Notes under the pieces: generated by a model
Seen by the model: the letters and a program-made list of their open reading frames with translations, nothing else
Told to the model about the DNA's origin: nothing
Database searches by the model: none
Shown here: positions 56,912 to 64,000 of the stretch, piece after piece
Layout: each line of letters begins with the position of its first letter
How positions within the stretch are numbered: the stretch's first letter is position 1
Position numbers and translations under genes: made by a program
DNA from: Sphingobacteriales bacterium
GTDB lineage: Bacteria > Bacteroidota > Bacteroidia > Sphingobacteriales > Sphingobacteriaceae
DNA: 64,000 bases
Reading direction: 5' to 3'
NCBI GenBank assembly: GCA_028288165.1
Contig: JAQBOG010000021.1
Coordinates: forward strand, 1-64,000

Positions 56912-57313
56912 TTAATTTTCGTTACTAGTTATTATAATTTTTTTTGGTGGTTCAATTGGTTCTTTTAAACCTAAAGTATCTACTTGTTTAGCTACCTCGG
57001 TTTGTGTACTTTTTAGCATTAAGTCGGCCTTTAGTGTTTTAAAATCCCAGCTTAATTCTTTTACTTCTTTATTTAGTTTATCAATTTTTCTGATATTATT
57101 TTCTGCATAATGCCTGTTTCCAATATAAACCATGGCTAAAAAAGCTAGAAAAATAACAAACGGCAACGTTTCCGTAGCTGCTTGTTTGGAAACAAACCCT
57201 TCAGTAAAAAATTGAGTCACTATATTTTTAGGAAGTTCGCTTTTCTCTGCTATTTCAGGAACAACTTCCTGCTCTTCCTCTTCTGTTATTTCTGATCTAA
57301 ACCTGTTACTCAT
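56912..57313 (-). CDS. ftsL: FtsL-like cell division protein
   Basis: A 133-residue bitopic protein. It has an acidic cytoplasmic N-terminus (ITEEEEQEVVPEI), one membrane helix (TLPFVIFLAFLAMVYIGN, about 49-66), and a periplasmic coiled coil (IRKIDKLNKEVKELSWDFKT, about 74-110) with a short tail. This topology and its place between rsmH and ftsI identify the Bacteroidota FtsL-type protein. Primary sequence is otherwise poorly conserved. Confidence 0.9.
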   Translation of the reverse strand: MSNRFRSEITEEEEQEVVPEIAEKSELPKNIVTQFFTEGFVSKQAATETLPFVIFLAFLAMVYIGNRHYAENNIRKIDKLNKEVKELSWDFKTLKADLMLKSTQTEVAKQVDTLGLKEPIEPPKKIIITSNEN

Positions 57314-57324
57314 GGCATCTAAAA

Positions 57325-58227
57325 CTAAATTTTTACAGCAACTCTTAGTTTCGCACTTCTAGCCCGGTTGTTTGTTTTCAACTCGTCATCTCCAGCCGTA
57401 ATAGCTTTTCTTTCAACCGCTTCTAATGGCTTAATCTGATTTCCAAAAAAATCTTTTTCAACTTCTCCCCTAAATTTCCCTTTTGCGATAAAGCTTTTAA
57501 CCAATCTATCTTCCAACGAATGATATGACATAATCACTAACCGTCCACCAGTTGCCAAAACATCTACTGATTGTTCTAAAAACTCTTGCAAAGCCTCTAA
57601 CTCTTGATTTACCTCTATGCGTAGTGCCTGAAAAACCTGCGCTAAATATTTATTCTCCTTGCCTTTCGGGATTAGCTTGGCAATTGCAGTTTTTAAATCA
57701 TTGATCGTTTCAATCGGTTTATTTAAACGAGATGTAACTAAAGTTCTTGCTAACGACTTGGCGTTTTTTATTTCGCCATAAATTCCAAAGATCTTGTGTA
57801 AATCTTCTTCACTATACTCGTTTACAACCTGTTTTGCAGTAAGTGAACTTTCCTGATCCATCCGCATATCCAATTCACCATCAAAGCGAGTAGAGAACCC
57901 CCGTTCCGGCTGATCGAATTGGTGTGATGAAACACCTAGATCAGCCAGAATGCCGTTTACAGGTAGTGCACCCTGTAATCTGCAGTTGTTTTTAAGGTAA
58001 CGGAAGTTCTGATCAATAAAGGTTAATCGATCGTCTTTTGGAATATTTACACGTGCATCTGCGTCTTGATCAAAAGCGATCAATCTGCCCGATGAACTTA
58101 AATGTTTTAAAATTTCTTTGGAATGTCCACCACCTCCAAAAGTTACATCCACATAAATACCATCTGGCTTTATATCCAAACCTTCAATGCATTCACGCAA
58201 CATAACCGGATTGTGGTATTCAGACAT
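57325..58227 (-). CDS. rsmH: 16S rRNA (cytosine(1402)-N4)-methyltransferase
   Basis: SAM-dependent methyltransferase modifying C1402 of 16S rRNA. The 300-residue protein starts MSEYHNPVMLRECIEGL, has SAM loop VDVTFGGGGHSKEIL, and GILADLGVSSHQFD and SYHSLEDRLVK downstream. The ATG at 58227 is chosen over an upstream in-frame ATG because homology begins there and a canonical AGGAGG lies just before it. It overlaps mraZ by 8 bp. Confidence 0.95.
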   Translation of the reverse strand: MSEYHNPVMLRECIEGLDIKPDGIYVDVTFGGGGHSKEILKHLSSSGRLIAFDQDADARVNIPKDDRLTFIDQNFRYLKNNCRLQGALPVNGILADLGVSSHQFDQPERGFSTRFDGELDMRMDQESSLTAKQVVNEYSEEDLHKIFGIYGEIKNAKSLARTLVTSRLNKPIETINDLKTAIAKLIPKGKENKYLAQVFQALRIEVNQELEALQEFLEQSVDVLATGGRLVIMSYHSLEDRLVKSFIAKGKFRGEVEKDFFGNQIKPLEAVERKAITAGDDELKTNNRARSAKLRVAVKI

Positions 58228-58684
58228 CGGCCCTCCTAACTGTATTGCCCATAACTTCTTCACTTAACTTTGCAAAATTTTCGGGCTCGTTATCAAATTG
58301 ATCATCGTATGCCTCCTTAGCCCAAACCTCTATTTTATTAAACTGAGAGGATAAAACCACATCACCTTCAATACCCGCATACTCCAACAAAGATTTAGGA
58401 AGTAAAACTCTACCAGCGGCATCTACTGTCAATTCAGTAGCACCCCTTGTAAAATATCTAATAAAATCTCTGGTTTTCTTTTCGTACGAATTAAGCTTAC
58501 TCAATTCGTTTGTGATAATATCCCACTCTGCCCTGGTATAAATAACCAAATGTTTTTCGAAGCCACGATTGATCACTAGCCCGGAAACTTCAGCTTCTGG
58601 CATCTGCTTTTTCAGGCTGGATGGTATCATCATCCGCCCTTTGGCATCTAGTTTACATTCGAACTCTCCTAAAAATTGAGACAT
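58220..58684 (-). CDS. mraZ: Transcriptional regulator MraZ
   Basis: A 154-residue DNA-binding protein of two AbrB/SpoVT-like SwapTop repeats (DAKGRMMIPSSL and DAAGRVLLPKSL), which forms rings and binds repeats upstream of its own operon. It is the first gene of the dcw cluster. A matching three-repeat operator is present 43-67 bp upstream of its start. Confidence 0.96.
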   Translation of the reverse strand: MSQFLGEFECKLDAKGRMMIPSSLKKQMPEAEVSGLVINRGFEKHLVIYTRAEWDIITNELSKLNSYEKKTRDFIRYFTRGATELTVDAAGRVLLPKSLLEYAGIEGDVVLSSQFNKIEVWAKEAYDDQFDNEPENFAKLSEEVMGNTVRRADV

Positions 58685-58726
58685 AGAGTGGTCTATACTT
58701 TTTTACTAAGTAAAAGTATATATTTT

Positions 58727-58751
58727 TACCACTTCCTACCACAATCTCCCA
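58727..58751 (-). promoter_or_regulatory. MraZ operator (three direct repeats)
   Basis: On the minus strand TGGGA, GATTG, TGGTA, GGAAG, TGGTA: three TGGNA repeats separated by 5-nt spacers (sites 58747-58751, 58737-58741, 58727-58731). Their 10-bp period fits the known MraZ binding pattern upstream of mraZ. Confidence 0.75.
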
Positions 58752-58841
58752 CAAAAGTTTTCAACATAATCGCAATCCCCCACTTCGAGGTTTTATTTGT
58801 CGGAAACTGACATTTGGTGCCTTCAACAAAAAAGTGTTTTT

Positions 58842-58920
58842 GGGCGTTCGGGCGTGCTTTCCAGTACAATATTCTTGCTCTCAAAAAGCAAAAATGATTT
58901 CCCTTTCAATCACTAACGCT
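58842..58920 (-). repeat. Structured repeat element, copy C
   Basis: Minus-strand orientation. It has a 5' box GCGTTAGTGATTGAAAGGG, a central stem ATTTTTGCT / AGCAAGAAT with one G-T wobble, and a 3' box AAGCACGCCCGAACGCCC. The closing stem GCGTT / AACGC is intact. It is head to head with copy D. Confidence 0.85.
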
Positions 58921-59010
58921 CTAGCATATTTACAATAAGAATTAGAATCAGTGTATATTTAAGAGCTAGAAAAGCTTTTTAGAAAGTGTGTTTATGAAGC
59001 GCTCGACTCT

Positions 59011-59098
59011 TGCGTTAGGGATTGAAGTGAAAATCCTTTTTGTGCTTCTTTCTTCAGCACAAAAAGATTGTAACGGAAAGCCCGCCCGAACGCCCAAA
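59011..59098 (+). repeat. Structured repeat element, copy D
   Basis: The clearest copy. 5' box TGCGTTAGGGATTGAAGTGA; central hairpin CTTTTTGTGC / GCACAAAAAG (59036-59045 / 59057-59066), 10 bp perfect with an 11-nt loop; 3' box AAGCCCGCCCGAACGCCC. GCGTTAGGG (59012-59020) pairs with CCCGAACGC (59085-59093) except for one A-G. Confidence 0.92.
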
Positions 59099-59147
59099 TA
59101 CATAATAAACTATAATTCAATTAGTTAAAATTATTGTAATTCATAAA

Positions 59148-59179
59148 AAAAGCTCATCTGGAAGACCAGACGAGCTTTT
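59148..59179 (-). terminator. Terminator of pgk
   Basis: A 14-bp stem AAAAGCTCATCTGG / CCAGACGAGCTTTT (59148-59161 / 59166-59179) with a single non-Watson-Crick pair and a 4-nt loop, 19 bp after the pgk stop. Confidence 0.92.
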
Positions 59180-59198
59180 AAAATTAAGTTTGGGGTTA

Positions 59199-60389
59199 TT
59201 AGCTATTGATAGCCGCAACACCCGGAAGCACTTTCCCTTCCATATATTCTAACAAAGCACCGCCTCCAGTAGACACATAACTAACATCATCCGTGAAACC
59301 AAATTTTGTTACCGCAGCAGCAGAATCCCCACCACCAATTAATGAAAATGCTCCATTTTTTGTAGCTTCAACAACAGCCTCGGCAACTGCACGGGTTCCT
59401 TGCTCAAAATTTTCCATTTCAAAAACTCCCATTGGGCCATTCCACAACAATGTTTTTGACTCTTTAATGGTTTTAGAAAATAATTCAACGCTTTTCGGGC
59501 CAATATCTAAACCCATCCAATCAGAAGGAATTTTTCCAGAATCTACATTATTTTTCGAAGCGGCGTTATCAAATTTATCAGCAATTACTGTATCTAATGG
59601 CAGAATCAAGTTCACTCCTTTAGCCTTTGCTTTTTCTAATAATTCCAGGCATAATTCCATTCTATCTGCTTCTAGCAATGAAGTACCAATTTCGCCACCC
59701 TGGGCTTTAGCAAATGTATACGCCATTCCACCACCGATAATCAAATTATCAATCTTATCAAGCAATTTCTCGATTAATAAAATTTTATCAGAAACCTTCG
59801 CTCCACCCATAATTGCGGTGAACGGTCTGTCAGGATTATTTAAGATTTTTTCTGCATTTGCCACTTCAGCAGCCATCAGGTAACCAAAGTATTTTGCATC
59901 AGGGAAAAACTTAGCAATTACTGCTGTTGACGCATGAGCACGGTGGGCAGTTCCAAAAGCATCATTTACATAAACGTCGCCTAATTTTGAAAGTTTTTCC
60001 GCGAAAGCTTCATCACCTTTTTCTTCTTCTTTATAGAACCGTAGATTCTCTAATAGTAATATTTCACCTGGCTTTAATGCTGCAGCCTTTTCAATTGCTT
60101 GGGCTCCTATGCAATCATCAGCAAATTGAACTTCGGTATTTGTTAACGTTGATAAATGTTTAACAACGTGTTTTAAAGAGTACTTATCGGTTGGGCCATC
60201 TTTTGGACGACCAAGATGAGACATTAAAATAATAGAGCCGCCATCCTTTAATATTTTTTCGATTGTTGGCAAAGCACCTTGTAAACGGTTATCATCGGTG
60301 ATATTAAAATTATCATCCAATGGAACGTTGAAATCTACACGGATTAAAGCTTTTTTACCGGAGAAATTCAAAAAATCAATTGTTTTCAT
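59199..60389 (-). CDS. pgk: Phosphoglycerate kinase
   Basis: Transfers phosphate from 1,3-bisphosphoglycerate to ADP in lower glycolysis. The 396-residue protein starts [20 protein letters not shown], with [28 protein letters not shown], and the C-terminal nucleotide loop GGGDSAAAV. The ATG at 60389 gives the normal length; the frame is open 8 codons further. It is co-oriented with the second GAPDH gene 126 bp upstream. Confidence 0.95.
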   Translation of the reverse strand: MKTIDFLNFSGKKALIRVDFNVPLDDNFNITDDNRLQGALPTIEKILKDGGSIILMSHLGRPKDGPTDKYSLKHVVKHLSTLTNTEVQFADDCIGAQAIEKAAALKPGEILLLENLRFYKEEEKGDEAFAEKLSKLGDVYVNDAFGTAHRAHASTAVIAKFFPDAKYFGYLMAAEVANAEKILNNPDRPFTAIMGGAKVSDKILLIEKLLDKIDNLIIGGGMAYTFAKAQGGEIGTSLLEADRMELCLELLEKAKAKGVNLILPLDTVIADKFDNAASKNNVDSGKIPSDWMGLDIGPKSVELFSKTIKESKTLLWNGPMGVFEMENFEQGTRAVAEAVVEATKNGAFSLIGGGDSAAAVTKFGFTDDVSYVSTGGGALLEYMEGKVLPGVAAINS

Positions 60390-60515
60390 ATTTGAAATAA
60401 TATTTGGAAACATGTATTGGCTTAAACCAACATTTATGCTAATAAATTATGGCGCAAGTTTACCATTTTAAGAAGAAATTACAGCATCCCAACGGCCTTG
60501 AATCACATTATTTTA

Positions 60516-61511
60516 CTAACAATTCAATGCAATTTTCTCTGCTAAATCGGCCAAACGATTAGAATAACCATATTCATTATCGTACCAACCTACTACTTTT
60601 ACTAAATCCCCAACAATAGACGTTAATAGCGAGTCGAAAACGCATGAATGCGGATTGTCAATAACATCAATCGACACAATTGGGTCAGCGGTGTATTGTA
60701 AAATCCCTTTAAGAAATCCTTCTGCAGCTTTTTTAAAAACATCATTTATTTCATTAACAGTAGGCTTTCCTTTTAACAAACAAGTAAAATCCGTTAATGA
60801 TCCATTTAAAACAGGCACACGAATTCCGGCTCCACCTAAACGCCCTTCTAAGTGAGGGAAAATATTAGTAACTGCTTTTGCCGCTCCAGTAGTTGTTGGT
60901 ATAATAGATGAAGATGCTGCCCGGGCTCTTCTTAAATCTTTATGAGGCGCATCATGTAAATTCTGATCACCCGTCATGGAGTGCACGGTGGTGATGTAAC
61001 CGTCAATAATTCCCCAGTTATCATCTAAAACTTTAACCAATGGGGCAACATTATTTGTTGTACACGAGGCGTTTGAAAGAATTTTTGATCGAAAATCAAT
61101 TTCAGAATCATTTACACCCAAAACAACAGTAGGGATATCTTTATCGGCCGATGGAGCTGATATTATTATCTGCTTTGCGCCTGCATCTAAATGTGCAGTA
61201 GCGGAGGCTCTGCTAGTAAATTTACCGGTTGATTCAATTACAAGGTCAATTCCTAATTCCAACCATGGCAATTTAGCTGGGTCCTTTTCAGCCAGCACTT
61301 TAATTGCTTTTCCGTTTACATATAAGTTATCGGCATCATAATCTATTATCTCATTGAATACTCCGTGAACCGAATCATATTTCAATAAATGAGCTAACGT
61401 TTGTGTGTCAGTCAAATCATTAATCGCAACAACTTCTAAACTTGATTTACTTAACAGAGTCCGGAGACTTATTCTACCAATCCTGCCAAATCCATTTATA
61501 GCTACTCTCAT
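60516..61511 (-). CDS. gap: Second glyceraldehyde-3-phosphate dehydrogenase
   Basis: A 331-residue phosphorylating GAPDH with [10 protein letters not shown] and catalytic C150 in SNASCTTN. Unlike the copy at 7289 it has HSMTGDQNLHDAPHKDLRRA, the S-loop pattern of Gram-positive/cyanobacterial-type enzymes, so the two come from different subfamilies. It neighbours pgk, the next step of the pathway. It may be the anabolic or NADP-using form, but the cofactor cannot be read with confidence. A heptamer array lies 12 bp before its start. Confidence 0.92.
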   Translation of the reverse strand: MRVAINGFGRIGRISLRTLLSKSSLEVVAINDLTDTQTLAHLLKYDSVHGVFNEIIDYDADNLYVNGKAIKVLAEKDPAKLPWLELGIDLVIESTGKFTSRASATAHLDAGAKQIIISAPSADKDIPTVVLGVNDSEIDFRSKILSNASCTTNNVAPLVKVLDDNWGIIDGYITTVHSMTGDQNLHDAPHKDLRRARAASSSIIPTTTGAAKAVTNIFPHLEGRLGGAGIRVPVLNGSLTDFTCLLKGKPTVNEINDVFKKAAEGFLKGILQYTADPIVSIDVIDNPHSCVFDSLLTSIVGDLVKVVGWYDNEYGYSNRLADLAEKIALNC

Positions 61512-61522
61512 ATATTGAAACA

Positions 61523-61550
61523 GTAATGAGTATTGAGTAATGAGTATTGA
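61523..61550 (-). repeat. Heptamer array upstream of the second GAPDH gene
   Basis: Four units alternating CTCAATA and CTCATTA in the gene's direction, 12 bp before the start codon. Same family as 7-111 and 30737-30783. Confidence 0.85.
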
Positions 61551-61693
61551 GATATAGCATCTAAACCATCATCAATAAAATAAATTTCAGTTTTCCTGCA
61601 CCTGTAGGTGGATATTTTATTTGCCATGTCGTTCCACTTATTGTGCCGCAAAGTTATTCTTATTGAACAACTCATTTAAACTTTTAATCTTAA

Positions 61694-61724
61694 ACTTGCA
61701 TATTGCAAGTACGGCAACGTTTGC
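61694..61724 (+). promoter_or_regulatory. Candidate operator for the KDPG aldolase operon
   Basis: ACTTGCA-tat-TGCAAGT (61694-61710), a 7-bp perfect inverted repeat, followed 3 bp later by GCAACGTTTGC (61714-61724), a LacI-operator-like palindrome. Both lie 60-90 bp before the aldolase start. Confidence 0.4.
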
Positions 61725-61784
61725 GTAGAAAAATTACGATTTAAATATAAATTCAAATAACATTGTTCTCTAATATCGCCTCCT

Positions 61785-62447
61785 ATGGATTCTAAACAAG
61801 CACTTCTAGAACTGATTACCAACCAAGGAATTTTACCCCTTTACTACCACAAAGATGAAATGGTAAGTATTGAAGTTCTCAAATCATTATACAAAGCCGG
61901 TATCAGAACAGTAGAATATACTAACCGGGGCGAAGCTGCATTATCTAATTTCCAAAGTCTTAAACGTTTATGTGAAACGGAGCTAACCGGAATGCGCTTA
62001 GGAATTGGGACCATAAAAAATGCAAAATCAGCTCAACAATTTATTGATGTCGGGGCAGATTATCTTATATCGCCTGGACTTGTTGAAGATGTTGCAAACT
62101 TAGCAAATAAGCAAAATCACCTGTGGATTCCAGGTTGTATGACTGCTACAGAAATCATAAAAGCTGAAATCCTTGGTGCACCTTTTATAAAGTTGTTTCC
62201 TGGAAATATATTAGGGCCAGGTTTTTTAAGTGGAATAAAAGATATTTTCCCAGAGCTTTTATTTATGCCAACTGGGGGAGTTGAGTTAACACAAGAAAAT
62301 ATTTCAGCTTGGTTTAAGGCTGGAGTTTGCGCCGTGGGGATGGGAAGCAAACTGATTACCAAAGAAATATTAGAAAACAAGCAATACGACCTGCTTCATG
62401 AAAATACACTTGAAGCTATAAGATTAGTTAACACTTCTAGAGTGTAA
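61785..62447 (+). CDS. eda: 2-keto-3-deoxy-6-phosphogluconate aldolase
   Basis: Class I aldolase splitting KDPG into pyruvate and glyceraldehyde 3-phosphate, and possibly acting on 4-hydroxy-2-oxoglutarate. The 220-residue TIM barrel has E44 in TVEYTNRG, PGCMTATE, and Schiff-base lysine K136 in FIKLFPGN. GIGTIKNAKSAQ and PTGGVELTQENI are standard. It is 26 bp upstream of a hexuronate-type MFS transporter gene, so the pair forms an operon for sugar-acid catabolism. Confidence 0.93.
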   Translation: MDSKQALLELITNQGILPLYYHKDEMVSIEVLKSLYKAGIRTVEYTNRGEAALSNFQSLKRLCETELTGMRLGIGTIKNAKSAQQFIDVGADYLISPGLVEDVANLANKQNHLWIPGCMTATEIIKAEILGAPFIKLFPGNILGPGFLSGIKDIFPELLFMPTGGVELTQENISAWFKAGVCAVGMGSKLITKEILENKQYDLLHENTLEAIRLVNTSRV

Positions 62448-62473
62448 CTGCTACACCATTTATAAACCATTTC

Positions 62474-63784
62474 ATGAACCAAACCAAAATCGGAAATTAC
62501 AGATGGACAATCTGTTCGCTGGTATTTTTTGCGACTACTATAAACTATCTCGACAGACAAGTAGTCAGTCTTCTAAAACCAACTTTAGAAGCAGAATTTA
62601 ATTGGGATGAAAATGATTACGCGAACATTGTTATTGCATTTCAACTAGCATATTCTATCGGAATGCTGTTTGCCGGAAGATTTATTGATAAGGTGGGAAC
62701 CAAAATGGGTTATGCACTTTCCTTAATACTTTGGTGTGTTGCTTCTATAATGCATGGTTTTGCAGTTGGAACCTTAAGCTTTATAGCAGTTAGGATGTTA
62801 TTGGGCATTAGTGAATCAGGCAATTTTCCTGCGGCCATCAAAACGGTTGCAGAATGGTTTCCACGTAAAGAAAGGGCTTTAGCAACCGGGATTTTTAACT
62901 CTGGAACCAATGTGGGGGCAATAGTTGCACCATTGGTTGTTCCATGGATGGCTATACATTTAGGCTGGCAAATAACCTTTATTATCACGGGCTCCATCGG
63001 TTTTATCTGGTTACTATTTTGGTTCATGATATATGATACGCCAGCAAAGCACCCAAAACTATCTAAAACTGAATTCAACTACATTAATAGTGACATAACA
63101 GAAAAAGAAATTAGTGAAGATGAATCGAAGATCCCAAAGTTATCTTGGTTTACTTTACTAGGGTTTAAACAAACTTGGGCATTTGTTTTAGGTAAGTTTT
63201 TAACTGATGGCATTTGGTGGTTCTTTCTTTTCTGGCTTCCTGCTTTTTTACTTGCCGAATATGGCCTAAAAGGAACATCGGTTAGCTTCCCAGTCGCCGT
63301 AGTGTATACAATGACCTGTTTTGGAAGTATTTTTGGTGGATGGCTACCCATGTGGTTTGTAAAACATAAAGGTTGGAGTATTGTTCAGGCAAGAAAAACT
63401 TCCATGTTAATTTATGCTTTCTTCCCACTGGTTGTTGTTTTCTCTCAATACGCTGGAACATTTAACATGTGGTATGCCGTAATTTTAATTGGTATTGCCG
63501 CCTCCGCTCATCAGGCTTGGTCAGCTAACATTTTCACGACAGTTTCAGACATGTTTCCCAAAACATCGGTAGGTTCTGTTATTGGCATTGGTGGAATGGC
63601 GGGAGGTCTTGGGGGAATAGTTATTTCAAAATCGGCTGGGCTATTATTCAAGCATTATCAAGCTTATGGTAAAATACAAACTGGTTATTACATCATGTTT
63701 TTGGTTTGCGGTCTCGCTTATCTTATCGCCTGGTTTGTGATGTTTAAACTTCTAATCCCAAAAATGAAACCAATTGAGATTTAG
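62474..63784 (+). CDS. MFS transporter, hexuronate (ExuT) type
   Basis: A 436-residue permease of the anion:cation symporter family with 12 predicted helices. Family marks are NYLDRQVVSLLKP in helix 1, LLGISESGNFPAAIKTVAEW (helix 4), FPRKERALATGIFNSGTNVG, and KFLTDGIWWFFLFWLP. Relatives carry galacturonate or glucuronate. Coupling with KDPG aldolase supports uronate uptake. Other uronate-pathway genes (isomerase, reductase, dehydratase, KDG kinase) are not in the window. Confidence 0.87.
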   Translation: MNQTKIGNYRWTICSLVFFATTINYLDRQVVSLLKPTLEAEFNWDENDYANIVIAFQLAYSIGMLFAGRFIDKVGTKMGYALSLILWCVASIMHGFAVGTLSFIAVRMLLGISESGNFPAAIKTVAEWFPRKERALATGIFNSGTNVGAIVAPLVVPWMAIHLGWQITFIITGSIGFIWLLFWFMIYDTPAKHPKLSKTEFNYINSDITEKEISEDESKIPKLSWFTLLGFKQTWAFVLGKFLTDGIWWFFLFWLPAFLLAEYGLKGTSVSFPVAVVYTMTCFGSIFGGWLPMWFVKHKGWSIVQARKTSMLIYAFFPLVVVFSQYAGTFNMWYAVILIGIAASAHQAWSANIFTTVSDMFPKTSVGSVIGIGGMAGGLGGIVISKSAGLLFKHYQAYGKIQTGYYIMFLVCGLAYLIAWFVMFKLLIPKMKPIEI

Positions 63785-63834
63785 ACTTTTAATAGAATTT
63801 GACTTTAAATAATATCTCTTTCAACTCAACAAAG

Positions 63835-63842
63835 TACCTTTG
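63835..63842 (+). promoter_or_regulatory. Minus-7 box upstream of the final gene
   Basis: TACCTTTG, a perfect TAnnTTTG match, 57 nt before the ATG at 63900. No clear TTG lies 19-20 nt upstream. Confidence 0.45.
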
Positions 63843-63899
63843 CATTGTTCACTTTATTAGTATGAAAGTACTATAGCTTCTAATTATTAACAACAAATT

Positions 63900-64000
63900 A
63901 TGGATTTCGAAAAACAGCTTGACGAGCTATTCATTGCAGAAAAAGACATTCCTGCTGAATTTGCCCTACCTCAAGAACTACATCAGAACGAATACCTTTG
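63900..64000 (+). CDS. Partial gene, N-terminal 33 codons
   Basis: ATG at 63900 opens a frame running off the right edge: MDFEKQLDELFIAEKDIP and onward, an acidic helical start without a signal peptide. The sequence is reminiscent of the N-terminus of aldehyde dehydrogenase-type NADP-dependent glyceraldehyde-3-phosphate dehydrogenases. That would suit a gene next to KDPG aldolase, but 33 residues are too few to assign it. Confidence 0.6.
   Translation, partial: MDFEKQLDELFIAEKDIPAEFALPQELHQNEYL

Larger units (their letters stand above)
58685..59198. other. Non-coding region between pgk and mraZ
   Basis: 514 bp with no gene. From right to left on the minus-strand reading: the pgk terminator, structured repeat copies D and C head to head, about 75 bp of unremarkable sequence, the MraZ operator and the mraZ leader. 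A minus-7-like TACTTTTA overlaps the operator's downstream side. Confidence 0.8.

Noticed and set aside
59293-59883. Plus-strand open frame of 196 codons opposite pgk
   Set aside because: It lies wholly antisense to a clear pgk gene, with a composition mirroring that gene's codons; similar antisense frames oppose ftsZ, murG and ftsW.

Overview
This window looks like chromosomal DNA of a Bacteroidota bacterium, most likely family Sphingobacteriaceae (Pedobacter-like). The evidence is the low-GC coding style, the near absence of Shine-Dalgarno sequences, several promoters fitting the Bacteroidota pattern (TTG, 18-20 nt, TAnnTTTG), a TonB-dependent receptor with a carboxypeptidase-regulatory N-terminus, DUF1080 and ThuA proteins, a Bacteroidota FtsL-like protein and a small histone H1-like protein. 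No tRNA, rRNA, CRISPR array, prophage or transposase was recognised.

Layout. 1-3.4 kb: a heptamer microsatellite, a biotin carboxylase subunit, a GNAT acetyltransferase and threonine aldolase (all minus). 3.6-8.3 kb: a sugar-metabolism island holding a BadF/BadG-type sugar kinase, a divergent degenerate-Nudix/winged-helix regulator, 6-phosphofructokinase (TTG start), a second BadF-like protein that has lost its N-terminal phosphate-binding motif and is translationally coupled to pfkA, and GAPDH. 8.4-15 kb: a YdeI-like protein, a MutS-like ATPase, and an alpha-glucosidase plus glycogen branching enzyme pair. 15-25 kb: a lone TonB receptor, a penicillin acylase family hydrolase, a small membrane protein, a LuxE-like acyltransferase, a decayed cupin gene and a large MG2-type envelope protein. 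25.5-35.2 kb: a sugar-oxidation locus (MFS transporter; a giant secreted ThuA/sugar dehydrogenase/PKD/cytochrome c fusion; Gfo/Idh oxidoreductase; two TIM-barrel isomerase-like proteins; a lipoprotein cytochrome; a DUF1080 hydrolase) that fits oxidation of glycosides to 3-keto-glycosides followed by hydrolysis. 35.3-42.5 kb: housekeeping genes (tyrS, an ACP phosphodiesterase-like gene, ligA, dapA, a histone H1-like gene, an alpha-oxoamine synthase).

42.6-58.7 kb is a complete minus-strand division and cell-wall (dcw) cluster: mraZ-rsmH-ftsL-ftsI-murE-mraY-murD-ftsW-murG-murC-ftsQ-ftsA-ftsZ. It ends with an extra 51-codon membrane-protein gene and a strong terminator. A three-repeat MraZ operator lies upstream of mraZ. 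59.2-61.5 kb carries pgk and a second, different-type GAPDH (minus). The right end carries a KDPG aldolase/hexuronate-type MFS transporter operon and the first 33 codons of another gene.

The least explained content is non-coding. (1) A structured repeat family has four copies (about 22.2, 37.5, 58.9 and 59.05 kb), with a conserved closing stem that covaries in one copy and a central hairpin. (2) CTCAATA-type heptamer arrays lie immediately 5' of genes at three places. (3) Short GC-rich palindromic repeats are inserted at dcw gene junctions, and one is translated inside the MurD N-terminus. (4) A long hairpin with DnaA-box-like arms separates ftsA from ftsZ.
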